Shown: positions 9,552 through 16,698 of the stretch, in pieces
Position numbering within the stretch: position 1 is the first letter of the stretch
How the letters are laid out: each line of letters opens with the position of its first letter
Assembly (NCBI RefSeq): GCF_002742335.1
Contig: NZ_MDGR01000007.1
Location: 872,501 to 936,500 of the forward strand
Length of the DNA stretch: 64,000 nt
Direction of reading: 5' to 3'
Origin: Reichenbachiella sp. 5M10
GTDB taxonomy: Bacteria; Bacteroidota; Bacteroidia; Cytophagales; Cyclobacteriaceae
Made by a program: the position numbers and the translations under genes
Notes under the pieces: model-generated
Databases searched by the model: none
Told to the model about the DNA's origin: nothing
Seen by the model: the letters and a program-made list of their open reading frames with translations, nothing else

Positions 9552-10697
9552 ATGACAATTCAAATTCTCGATCGATCCATTGCTCTGAAACATCTGGTGA
9601 TTGGTGGTAGTCGATTTATTGGTATAAAATTTTATCCGGACAAGGTGATTCAGGCGATGATCAAGTCGCTTCCAGGTATCGGATGGAGCAATTTCTTCCA
9701 AATGGCCGTGTTGCCCAACAATCCGACTAACCTGCAGGAGATATTCGACAGGTTCAAAGGTGTGGCTTGGGTCAATACTCAATACTTTTTTTTGAACCGT
9801 CCGGTCAATCATGGAGAGGTAAATCTCTCTGTAGATGACTTTCGCAAGCGCAAGCCGAAGCAGGGGAGGAGGTACTGTCCAGAGGAGTTTTATCTAAAAT
9901 TGGAAATCAGAAAATACTCGCTGAACACGGCAAGGATATATATTTCTATGTTCGAAAATTTCATGAATTATTATAGCAAAGAAGAAGACTTGATGCGGCT
10001 GAGTGAAATGGAAGTGAAGAAATACATGCAGCACCTGGTGAATCAAGGAAAATCTGACAGTTATCTCAATCAAGCGCTCAATGCTATCAAATTTTACTAC
10101 GAGGTAGTAAAAGAAATGCCCAATCGATTTTATGACATTGAGCGCCCTATCAAACGAGAGCCATTGCCAAAAGTGTTGGGAAAAAATGAGGTGTTGGCCA
10201 TGATTAAGGTAACTCACAACTTGAAGCATCGCTGTATAATTAGCCTGTTATATAGTGCAGGTTTGCGCCGGGCTGAGTTGCTCAATCTGATACCAGCAGA
10301 CATAGAAAGTGAAAGAATGATGATAAGAGTCAGAGGGGGCAAAGGGGGAAAGGATCGCTACACATTGCTTGGCAGGCAAGTACTGGACGACTTGAGAGAC
10401 TACTATAAAAAGGCCCAGCCCAAGCAGTATTTGTTTGAGGGGGCAAATGGAGGTAGATATAGCCCAACAAGTATCATGAAAATAGTACGTAGGGCTGCCC
10501 TGAAAGCAGGTATAGCCAAGCGAGTGACTCCACACATGCTGAGGCACTCCTTTGCCACTCATTTGTTGGAATCTGGCACAGATTTGCGATACATTCAGGT
10601 GCTACTGGGGCATAATTCGTCTCGTACTACAGAAATCTACACACATGTAGCGAACACCAATTTATTAGGAATAAAAAATCCATTAGATTTGGATTGA
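9552..10697 (+). CDS. Tyrosine recombinase at the head of the cassette array, IntI-like role but not IntI in sequence
   Basis: A 381-residue tyrosine site-specific recombinase. Residues 1-90 form an extra N-terminal domain found on many Bacteroidota integrases. A SAM-like core-binding domain spans ~108-200 and the catalytic domain ~205-375. Catalytic residues are R239 (AGLRRAEL), K264 (GGKGGKDRY), H328 and R331 (TPHMLRHSFATH), H354 (LLGH) and nucleophile Y363 (IYTHV). The tail GIKNPLD resembles the IntI tail GVRSPLD. The segment between K264 and H328 is short: it goes from LRDYYKKAQ straight to YLFEGANGG and lacks the insertion (around LERKYP in IntI1) typical of integron integrases. The gene reads toward the array and ends 40 bases before the first cassette. 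It most likely moves the cassettes, but that is inference. Confidence 0.93.
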   Translation: MTIQILDRSIALKHLVIGGSRFIGIKFYPDKVIQAMIKSLPGIGWSNFFQMAVLPNNPTNLQEIFDRFKGVAWVNTQYFFLNRPVNHGEVNLSVDDFRKRKPKQGRRYCPEEFYLKLEIRKYSLNTARIYISMFENFMNYYSKEEDLMRLSEMEVKKYMQHLVNQGKSDSYLNQALNAIKFYYEVVKEMPNRFYDIERPIKREPLPKVLGKNEVLAMIKVTHNLKHRCIISLLYSAGLRRAELLNLIPADIESERMMIRVRGGKGGKDRYTLLGRQVLDDLRDYYKKAQPKQYLFEGANGGRYSPTSIMKIVRRAALKAGIAKRVTPHMLRHSFATHLLESGTDLRYIQVLLGHNSSRTTEIYTHVANTNLLGIKNPLDLD

Positions 10698-10701
10698 TGC
10701 A

Positions 10702-10747
10702 GTGCGTATAAAGTGCACTGTGCACTATACACAAATGTTGGCATACA
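10702..10747 (+). other. Candidate attI-like primary insertion site
   Basis: Directly after the recombinase stop lies an imperfect palindrome (10702-10732): GTGCGTATAAAGTGCAC then T then GTGCACTATACAC, with two unpaired bases in the left arm. It is followed by AAAT and the crossover triplet GTT (G at 10737). The first cassette begins at 10738. By position this is where new cassettes would enter. It lacks an R''-type sequence matching a cassette end, so it is not an ordinary attC. It could also serve as the recombinase terminator. Confidence 0.55.
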
Positions 10748-10757
10748 TTAGAACGAA

Positions 10758-11621
10758 ATGAAGAAATACTCAGTACTAATTACGAGTAGCATAATTTCAG
10801 CACTATTAATTTTAGTGACAGGATGGATTGCATTTGGTCATGCAATGTCCGTAGCATTTGATTTTGCCTTCATTTTTCATCTAATCCCATTTGGAATTGG
10901 CTTCACGGGCGGAGCATCTATATTGATTTATCTTTACTATCTCCTATTGTGGGGAGCTCTATCCTTGTTGATTAGCCCAATAATTAGGGTATTTAAATCA
11001 AGTAAAAACAAAATAAAGTTCCTGACTATTTCAACCGTACCTTTAATCCTCTTGACAATTATTATTGTGTATACCGACTATTCAAGAAATAAAGAACGGG
11101 ACGAACGAATAGCAATGAACAATAAAAGAGACGAAGCCGATTTCCATCACCTCAAGACAGGAGATTTGTTATTTCAGAAGGTAAATAAGGACGACTCCTT
11201 AACTTCTGACTTTGACTATAATAACATTGGAATTGCATTTATTGACGGTGATAATTATGCACTACTTGAGACTACTGACCAAGTTCAATACGTATCAATT
11301 AGAAAATGGGTAGAGAATGGAAAGAACAATGAATATGTTGCGAAAAGGCTTCGAAACGCAGACAATTTGCTTACGAGTTTAGACATTCAAAACCTAACAA
11401 AACAAGTTCGGAACAATATCATGAAAGAATACGACAATTCGAATGATTGGTCTGATGATAAAATGTACAATTCAGAACTCATTTGGAAATTATATGAAAG
11501 GACTTTTAATATCGAACTTGGTACATTAGACACTATAAAAACTGACTCAGTTGAGAGACTTGAAATCAGACCAAGTACGATTTTTAATTCTGACAAATTA
11601 ATGACTGTAATAAAAAAATAA
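10758..11621 (+). CDS. Cassette 1: membrane protein with YiiX-like domain lacking catalytic residues
   Basis: 287 residues. Three hydrophobic segments occupy roughly residues 4-30, 33-78 and 90-108. A soluble domain then resembles YiiX/YycO permuted papain-like (NlpC/P60 clan) proteins: LKTGDLLFQ, NNIGIAF, YNSELIWKLY. In active relatives the corresponding motifs carry a histidine (SHVGI type) and a cysteine (YCSEL type). Here both are asparagine, so hydrolase activity is unlikely. The family assignment is by motif pattern only. It starts 20 bases after the first crossover point, the position nearest the recombinase, which in integrons is the most recently inserted and best expressed. Confidence 0.75.
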   Translation: MKKYSVLITSSIISALLILVTGWIAFGHAMSVAFDFAFIFHLIPFGIGFTGGASILIYLYYLLLWGALSLLISPIIRVFKSSKNKIKFLTISTVPLILLTIIIVYTDYSRNKERDERIAMNNKRDEADFHHLKTGDLLFQKVNKDDSLTSDFDYNNIGIAFIDGDNYALLETTDQVQYVSIRKWVENGKNNEYVAKRLRNADNLLTSLDIQNLTKQVRNNIMKEYDNSNDWSDDKMYNSELIWKLYERTFNIELGTLDTIKTDSVERLEIRPSTIFNSDKLMTVIKK

Positions 11622-11622
11622 C

Positions 11623-11758
11623 GTATGCCAACAATGGCTAAAAAACATAGGGCAGTTAAGGGTTACAGAAGGGTTAGTCCACATAGCAAACTTTCTGCTG
11701 GTGGACAGTTATTCACTCCGAAGTGCCCTACGATTTTTTAGCCGAGACGTTATGTACC
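11623..11758 (+). repeat. attC-like site 1 (136 bp, short class)
   Basis: R'' is GTATGCCAAC, the reverse complement of the start of cassette 1. R' is GTTATGTACC, belonging to cassette 2. The arms GGCTAAAAAACATAGGGCA and TGCCCTACGATTTTTTAGCC pair with a few bulged bases. Cassette 1 spans 10738-11749. Confidence 0.85.
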
Positions 11759-11777
11759 AAGATGAGCATTATGAAGA

Positions 11778-12323
11778 ATGAATAGAATGATCAAAATCTA
11801 CATAGGTATAACATTGCTTCTTTTGATCGATTTAACTCTATATCTCACAATGAGCATTTCCTTTCCAGGAAGACTACTCGATCAAGGAGTATTTTGGGTA
11901 TGGTTTCTTGGAACGATTTACTTGATTATTTCTCAATTTAAATTCAGATGGGCAAAGCGTTACGCATTCTTTCTATTCGCCCTCACAATCTTAGGTCTAT
12001 TCCCAATGGGAATCCCAGTTTTATCAACCATCTCTTTTGCTCTAACTAATGAACCTTCAATTCAAGTGAATTCAGATCACAGGGTGTTTAAAACCGTAAA
12101 AAGCGTTATCGGAATGCCATACATATCAATAACGCAGAATTTCTGGGTATTCGAAAAGGAGGTTGGGTCGACTGAATTCCATTTCGAATTGTCGGATGAA
12201 TATTTGGAGATAGAAGATGTGACTCAAGTAAACCTTCTAGAATCCACAAACAATCAAATGTTAAGGTTTGAGTTTGTATTTGAAGATGGGAAGATCATTA
12301 GGAATGTTCAAAAAGGTACATAA
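11778..12323 (+). CDS. Cassette 2: small membrane protein, duplicated in cassette 12
   Basis: 181 residues. There are three hydrophobic helices in the first ~90 residues (around GITLLLLIDLTLYL, VWFLGTIYLIIS and FFLFALTILGLFP), then a ~90-residue soluble domain ending in FEFVFEDGKI. I do not recognise the family. A seven-codon reading frame (MSIMKNE) starts at 11762 and its stop overlaps this start codon, which could couple translation. The gene is repeated in cassette 12 with one residue difference (His here, Tyr there). The last stop codon is part of the R'' sequence of the attC. Confidence 0.75.
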   Translation: MNRMIKIYIGITLLLLIDLTLYLTMSISFPGRLLDQGVFWVWFLGTIYLIISQFKFRWAKRYAFFLFALTILGLFPMGIPVLSTISFALTNEPSIQVNSDHRVFKTVKSVIGMPYISITQNFWVFEKEVGSTEFHFELSDEYLEIEDVTQVNLLESTNNQMLRFEFVFEDGKIIRNVQKGT

Positions 12324-12514
12324 CATGCTGTGATGAAATCATGCGTGGGCAGTGCAAGACGGAAGTTTTCTGCTTTCTGGATGCCCCGCCAATTCTGCGA
12401 ATTGGCCTATTGAGAAATGAAAAATGTAATAGCCCATTTCGCAGAGTTGGCTATTTAGTAGACGAAACATTATATTCACCAAAACGCACGATTCATACAG
12501 GATCGTTGGCATGC
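12315..12514 (+). repeat. attC-like site 2 (200 bp, medium class)
   Basis: R'' GGTACATAAC matches the reverse complement of the cassette 2 start. R' is GTTGGCATGC. Outer arms CTGTGATGAAATCATGCG and CGCACGATTCATACAG pair with bulges. The inner palindrome GCCAATTCTGCGAATTGGC recurs in altered form in the 3' half. Cassette 2 spans 11750-12505. Confidence 0.88.
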
Positions 12515-12961
12515 ATGATCCACATGAACACAGGAAACTACCAACTTGAAGATATATACTCCGAAATTCGTTATTTCATTTCGAACGAACCCTTAAACCC
12601 CAGTACAGATATTTTCAAAGATCTGGGTTTGGTTGGAGACGACTTCCACGAACTCATTGAACAATATCAGAAGCAATTTAACGTCAACATGGACTCCTAC
12701 ATTTGGTATTTCCATGCTGATGAAGAAGGACTTAATTTTCCAGGGGCTCTCTTTTTCAAACCACCATATGAACGTGTTACTCGAATTCCTGTAACTCCTG
12801 AACTTCTTCTCAAATTTGCAAACACTGGAACATGGAAACTGAATTACCCTGAACATCAACTTCCAAGTAAGAGATATGACATTCAGACAAATACAATCTT
12901 TGGAGCGACTTTGTTAGTCATCATTGCAATAACGCTGATTTACAACTTCTTGGTGAAATAA
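12515..12961 (+). CDS. Cassette 3: DUF1493-like protein with C-terminal membrane helix
   Basis: 148 residues from the ATG at 12515. The longer open frame upstream runs through the preceding attC and is not genuine. Residues ~30-90 contain the pattern IFKDLGLVGDDFHEL followed by a phenylalanine-rich segment and PGALFFKPP. This resembles DUF1493, a family with an acyl-carrier-like fold. A C-terminal hydrophobic helix (ATLLVIIAITLIYNFL) should anchor it in the membrane. The start codon is 9 bases after the crossover, so there is no space for a cassette-borne promoter. Function unknown; the family call is moderately supported. Confidence 0.72.
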   Translation: MIHMNTGNYQLEDIYSEIRYFISNEPLNPSTDIFKDLGLVGDDFHELIEQYQKQFNVNMDSYIWYFHADEEGLNFPGALFFKPPYERVTRIPVTPELLLKFANTGTWKLNYPEHQLPSKRYDIQTNTIFGATLLVIIAITLIYNFLVK

Positions 12962-12964
12962 CAC

Positions 12965-13205
12965 GCATGCCAACAAACGCTGATCGGGCATATGTCAACG
13001 TGCTTTCTGGCTGATTTCAGTGCGACTCGACCGTGATATCTGCCGCTGAGAATCGGCCGTGCTTTCTACTTACTTCTGCTCGCAGGAGTTTTAGACTTTC
13101 GCAACGCAGTGCCATTTGGAACCGTTGTGAGCTTCGGCAGATTTCACTACTTTAGTGCTATTCACTAGCTGCGGACATACGCCCGATAGCTAGGCGTTAT
13201 CTTTC
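12965..13205 (+). repeat. attC-like site 3 (241 bp, long class)
   Basis: R'' GCATGCCAAC equals the reverse complement of the cassette 3 start. R' is GTTATCTTTC. Outer arms ATCGGGCATATGTC and GGACATACGCCCGAT pair. Its body is closely similar to attC 14 although the cassettes carry unrelated genes. Cassette 3 spans 12506-13196. Confidence 0.88.
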
Positions 13206-13216
13206 ATATCTGCATC

Positions 13217-13951
13217 ATGACAGAATCAGCTCTTAAAAAGTATTTCGAAGGAACTCTATCAACTGACGAACTCAGGAAGAATCTGAAAGGAACGATTCAA
13301 CAAACCAGCCATGATGTATTTTCCCATCAAGTAGACGTCCTAACCAACGGTAACTTTCAACTACTGGAAAGTCATCTGATTCAACTTTGCAATGATGCGT
13401 TCGATGGTCAACTCAATCCAGAACATCTTGATATAATTTCCTTTGCTCTGATTGGCTCTGACTATTTTGAATGGGACTCAGACAGGATTTCTGAAACCCT
13501 TTTCAACTGGAACAACCAAACCATTGATTATCCGGTAACAAGAACCAACCTTGAACTGTGGAGACTTTTCCTCGAATCTGGTGACAACCAACTTCAAAAG
13601 CATAACATCTGGAATGTTCACATCGAACCTCAGAAAAAAAATTGCCGAAATCATGACTCTAAATGGGTTCCAATTAACAAGAAACTGAACATCGGACTTG
13701 GAGGGAACTTGAACCAAGAACCAATTCATGGACTTAGACATCCAGCTGAACCCGGAACGACAGGTTGGTTCATTTGGTCAGGTGATTATTCCGAAGATTC
13801 TGATTTCTTCAAGCCACTATGTGTTGAACATCTTCTTCAGATGAAGCCAGAACTTATTCAATTTCTCGGGCTCGAACCAGGGTATCGGTTTCTAACGGAC
13901 AACTCAGGCTACATCGACATCTGGAAAGACGAAGAACTGCTAAAAATCTGA
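13217..13951 (+). CDS. Cassette 4: protein with Imm33-like C-terminal half
   Basis: 244 residues in two parts. The N-terminal ~115 residues are helical (YFEGTLSTDELRKNL) and of unknown family. The C-terminal ~100 residues have the pattern GLRHP, GWFIWSG, DFFKPL, VEHL, LGLEPGYRF and IDIWKDEELL. This resembles Imm33/DUF2185-type immunity-like domains found next to polymorphic toxins. No toxin lies beside it, so it would be an orphan immunity-like cargo. The ATG is 20 bases after the crossover. Family call by motif memory, so moderate. Confidence 0.7.
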   Translation: MTESALKKYFEGTLSTDELRKNLKGTIQQTSHDVFSHQVDVLTNGNFQLLESHLIQLCNDAFDGQLNPEHLDIISFALIGSDYFEWDSDRISETLFNWNNQTIDYPVTRTNLELWRLFLESGDNQLQKHNIWNVHIEPQKKNCRNHDSKWVPINKKLNIGLGGNLNQEPIHGLRHPAEPGTTGWFIWSGDYSEDSDFFKPLCVEHLLQMKPELIQFLGLEPGYRFLTDNSGYIDIWKDEELLKI

Positions 13952-13954
13952 AAA

Positions 13955-14122
13955 GAAAGATAACATATGCTATGAATGAATGGGGTTTCATCTGTCAGGA
14001 TAGTTTCGTGGGGATTGGAAAGTCCGCCACAAGTTTTAAATTTAAATCAAGGCGTGGCTATGTGCGAGACGAGAGGCTAGTGCTTTCTAATCCCCACTCA
14101 TCATAGCTGGCTGTTGGCGTGC
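13955..14122 (+). repeat. attC-like site 4 (168 bp)
   Basis: R'' GAAAGATAAC equals the reverse complement of the cassette 4 start. R' is GTTGGCGTGC. Outer arms GCTATGAATGAATGGGG and CCCCACTCATCATAGC pair with bulges. Cassette 4 spans 13197-14113. Confidence 0.86.
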
Positions 14123-14131
14123 ATTAAAAAA

Positions 14132-14467
14132 ATGGGATTAGGATTTCATATAGGACAAGGAGGAATTGACGATTTAGGCGAATACATCGGTCAAATGGAA
14201 ATGGATGAGCATTATTGGCTGCAGCAAAATGGATTTCTGATGACGGGTGAAACTGGACATTTACCTGACCCTGTTGAGAGCTTACCGTACTTTGACGATG
14301 TTGTTCTTACACATGAAGAGGTGATCAGAATCAAAAAAAGATTTGATGATCGAAAAAACGATGTGTTACAGATTTCAGGATTTACTAGTACAGCAGTTGA
14401 CAAAATGGAGGAGATCCTAAATCGACTCGTTGCTGAACAAAAAGGAGTTAGTACATGTGCTGATTAA
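14132..14467 (+). CDS. Cassette 5, first gene: unknown small protein
   Basis: 111 residues from the ATG at 14132; an upstream TTG at the cassette edge is less likely because it is part of the core site. Acidic soluble protein with GLGFHIGQGG near the start and a charged helix TAVDKMEEILNRLVAEQ near the end. No family recognised. It is separated from the next gene by three bases and shares a single attC with it, so the two form a two-gene cassette and are probably translated together. Confidence 0.65.
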   Translation: MGLGFHIGQGGIDDLGEYIGQMEMDEHYWLQQNGFLMTGETGHLPDPVESLPYFDDVVLTHEEVIRIKKRFDDRKNDVLQISGFTSTAVDKMEEILNRLVAEQKGVSTCAD

Positions 14468-14470
14468 TAA

Positions 14471-14995
14471 ATGAAAGACCGAATAAAAGAAATTGATGAA
14501 TTGTTTTCCATGTTCCACGACTTTGAAATCGTTGGACTAAAAGTGGATGGCAATATTCTGACTTTTGAGATTCTTCTTCCGTGGAGTGAAATGTGGGGTA
14601 TAGAAGATTATATAATGACGTTTCGGTTTGATGGGTGCAATGGCCTAAAATGTCATTATTGGAAGCGAACTAGTAATGAACTTAAAGAATGGGAAAAGGG
14701 CGTTTATTACCCAAGTCAAGAATATATAACGACTGACCTAAATGAAATAATAAAACTTGAATTAGATGTTCAGAATCATGAATTTAAAGAACCAGACAAC
14801 TTTATACTTCATTGCAACAGTTCAAGCTCACATGGAGACCAAATCGGACAAATAGAATTTGGAAGAATAGAATTGAATGCCAAGGACTACCGAATTTATG
14901 ATAACGAAATGAATGAAATGACTCTAGACAAAATGAAAAGTTGGGGCACCGAATGGTGGAACAGCATTCAAAAAATGTGGGATGAACAAAAATAA
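14471..14995 (+). CDS. Cassette 5, second gene: unknown protein
   Basis: 174 residues, soluble, acidic and rich in tryptophan and tyrosine (MFHDFEIVGLKV, LPWSEMWGIEDY, SWGTEWWNSIQKMW). The beta-strand-rich pattern is like that of many small immunity-type proteins, but I cannot name the family. It follows the first cassette 5 gene with a 3-base gap and precedes attC 5. Confidence 0.68.
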   Translation: MKDRIKEIDELFSMFHDFEIVGLKVDGNILTFEILLPWSEMWGIEDYIMTFRFDGCNGLKCHYWKRTSNELKEWEKGVYYPSQEYITTDLNEIIKLELDVQNHEFKEPDNFILHCNSSSSHGDQIGQIEFGRIELNAKDYRIYDNEMNEMTLDKMKSWGTEWWNSIQKMWDEQK

Positions 14996-15001
14996 AAAAC
15001 G

Positions 15002-15204
15002 ACACGCCAACAACACCTATGACACCATGTCGTGTCAGTGGGTTACGATAGGTTTGTGATTACTTACAAGCTCCGCGAATTCTTCGAATTCGCCTAGTGT
15101 AAAAAAGAAAATACTATGCGAATTCGAAGAATTCGCTACTTAGATAAACGAAACGAAATACGAACTTAAACACGCCACGGTGCATAGCCAGAGCGTTGTG
15201 CATC
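15002..15204 (+). repeat. attC-like site 5 (203 bp, medium class)
   Basis: R'' ACACGCCAAC matches 9 bases of the reverse complement of the cassette 5 start. R' is GTTGTGCATC. It contains the inner palindrome GCGAATTCTTCGAATTCGC and a second copy GCGAATTCGAAGAATTCGC about 30 bases later. Cassette 5 spans 14114-15195. Confidence 0.88.
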
Positions 15205-15250
15205 ATCACCCGTATCGTAATATTTTACCGAATAGCCAACTGAACTGCCA

Positions 15251-15535
15251 ATGAAATTGCCTCAGAACATAGCATTGAGAACTGGAATCATAGTAACGGC
15301 GAACTTAATCCTATTTGTCGTACTAATTTATGCTTCTGTGTTTTTCGAATTCTTGGTATTGGGATGGGGAGCGAGCGCACAGGCACCTGAATTTAATGCC
15401 GACTTAACTTCAATAGGACAAATTCTTACTTTGGCGTTTCTGGCATTTAGGAAGAAGTCCCTGGAACTTTCAATTTCTGCAGTAGTTATCCTAACAGCCT
15501 ACTTAACTCTCAAACTCCTGATCGGTATTATTTAA
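15251..15535 (+). CDS. Cassette 6: small integral membrane protein
   Basis: 94 residues with three hydrophobic segments (around IIVTANLILFVVLIYASVFF, GQILTLAFLAF and VVILTAYLTLKLLIGII) separated by a short polar loop. No family recognised. It is the only gene in the shortest complete cassette (574 bp), preceded by 55 bases of cassette leader, longer than in most cassettes. Likely inner membrane. Confidence 0.65.
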   Translation: MKLPQNIALRTGIIVTANLILFVVLIYASVFFEFLVLGWGASAQAPEFNADLTSIGQILTLAFLAFRKKSLELSISAVVILTAYLTLKLLIGII

Positions 15536-15538
15536 GAC

Positions 15539-15778
15539 GATGCACAACATTGTGTATGGACGCATGTGCGAACTGAGCATTTAGCCAGTTTCCTTGGAAC
15601 TCGACCGTGAATCTGCCGCTGAGGAAACTTCTCTGCTTTCTACCAAGCTCAGTTCGCAGGATTTTTTATCTTCTGAACGCACTGCCTCTTTGATACTTTG
15701 GAAGCACCGGCAGATTCACTATTTTAGTACCATTAGCCAGTGGGGCGCACACAGCGCCATACACGGGCGTTGTGATTC
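15539..15778 (+). repeat. attC-like site 6 (240 bp, long class)
   Basis: R'' GATGCACAAC equals the reverse complement of the cassette 6 start. R' is GTTGTGATTC. The body shares blocks CTCGACCGTG, TCTGCCGCTGAG and CACTATTTTAGT with attC 3, 11, 14 and 15. A 76-codon open frame inside it (15594-15824) is not a gene. Cassette 6 spans 15196-15769. Confidence 0.88.
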
Positions 15779-15818
15779 ATGTCTTGTAAAGAGAAAAATC
15801 TCCAGAATCGAACAATTT

Positions 15819-15838
15819 ATGTAACGAATACGTTACAT
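15819..15838. promoter_or_regulatory. Operator-like palindrome before the toxin-antitoxin genes
   Basis: Perfect inverted repeat ATGTAACG-AATA-CGTTACAT just before the toxin start. TACATTTG, matching the Bacteroidota -7 box TAnnTTTG, overlaps its right arm at 15834-15841. The placement suits autorepression by the HTH antitoxin. No matching -33 TTG at ideal spacing was found. Confidence 0.6.
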
Positions 15839-15845
15839 TTGTGAT

Positions 15846-16187
15846 GTGAGAGAAATCGACATTACAACTGATTGTCTAGAATTTATTGACAGCCAAGATC
15901 AACGAGTAGTTGATAAATTTTTCCAGCTAATTGAAGTAATTGGCGAAGTAAGAGTCGTTCATTCAAATTTCATAAAGAAACTCGAATCAAGTAAGTTTTA
16001 TGAACTCCGAATAAAGGCTGGAAGCGAATATAGAGTTGTAATTTTTGCTATCGATCACTTGAATTTCAATGAATGTAAAAAAGCCGTTTGCCTTTGTGGA
16101 TTTCTAAAAAAATCAACCAAAGATTATACAAAAGCAATTAAACAGGCTGAACGCATTCTTGAGGATTATTTGAACCAAAACAATTGA
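15846..16187 (+). CDS. higB: Cassette 7: HigB/RelE-type toxin
   Basis: 113 residues, a member of the RelE/HigB-like (Gp49-related) toxin superfamily. It has a helical start, then SKFYELRIKAGSEYRVVIFAID, then FLKKSTKDYTKAIKQAERI, the typical basic C-terminal helix of mRNA interferases. It would cleave ribosome-associated mRNA when free. The start is GTG at 15846. The antitoxin gene follows after 3 bases, giving the toxin-first order typical of HigBA. Toxin-antitoxin cassettes are well known to stabilise large chromosomal integrons. The family is confident; the exact subgroup is less so. Confidence 0.87.
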   Translation: MREIDITTDCLEFIDSQDQRVVDKFFQLIEVIGEVRVVHSNFIKKLESSKFYELRIKAGSEYRVVIFAIDHLNFNECKKAVCLCGFLKKSTKDYTKAIKQAERILEDYLNQNN

Positions 16188-16190
16188 ATC

Positions 16191-16472
16191 ATGAAAGCAA
16201 TAAACGCAAAGGATCTTTTGAACGAACGTTACGGCAAGAGAGGTACGGAACAACGAGAGGAATTTAGAGAAGAAGCTTTCTCATATTATTTTGGAGAGAT
16301 AATAAAGAACAGAAGAAAGGAACTGAATCTAAGCCAGAATCAACTAGCGGAACTTATTGGAAAACAGCGCCCATATATTTCAAGAATCGAAAACGGCGAA
16401 GACATTCGAATATCAAATCTAACGCTAGTGGCAAATGCGCTAAACCTATCAATCGAAGTAACGGCGAAATAA
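16191..16472 (+). CDS. higA: Cassette 7: HigA-type antitoxin, XRE HTH
   Basis: 93 residues with a Cro/C1-type helix-turn-helix at ~35-88: RRKELNLSQNQLAELIGKQRPYISRIENG, then ISNLTLVANALNL. It should bind and neutralise the preceding toxin and repress the operon at the palindrome 15819-15838. It starts 3 bases after the toxin stop. The HTH is near the C-terminus and the short N-terminal arm probably contacts the toxin. Confidence 0.88.
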   Translation: MKAINAKDLLNERYGKRGTEQREEFREEAFSYYFGEIIKNRRKELNLSQNQLAELIGKQRPYISRIENGEDIRISNLTLVANALNLSIEVTAK

Positions 16473-16474
16473 CG

Positions 16475-16670
16475 AAATCACAACATGGTGTATAAAATCA
16501 TGCGCGGTTGGTGCTAGACGAGAGGGCGGTGGTTTTGGAATGCCCGCCAATTCTGCGAATTGGCCTATTGAGAAGAAAAAATTTATAGACCATTTCGCAG
16601 ATTTGGCTATTTAGAATCAGATAGATTAACTTTCCAAAAACGCACGATTCATACAGAGGCGTTGTATGCA
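16475..16670 (+). repeat. attC-like site 7 (196 bp, medium class)
   Basis: R'' AAATCACAAC matches 9 bases of the reverse complement of the cassette 7 start. R' is GTTGTATGCA. The inner palindrome GCCAATTCTGCGAATTGGC is the same as in attC 2 and 12. Cassette 7 spans 15770-16661. Confidence 0.88.
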
Positions 16671-16698
16671 ATGATGTTTCAAGCATCCTTTCTATTTA

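Noticed and set aside
9552-10697. Calling the recombinase intI
   Set aside because: The IntI-specific insertion between the catalytic boxes is absent and an unrelated N-terminal domain is present, so the symbol would mislead.
12341-12514. In-frame extension of the cassette 3 gene and similar frames upstream
   Set aside because: The extension reads through attC 2, which is duplicated with cassette 12. The same frame opens in front of an unrelated cassette there and stops (21713-21898), so it is not coding.
15594-15824. 76-codon open frame
   Set aside because: It lies inside attC 6 and its homologous blocks occur in other attCs without being open.
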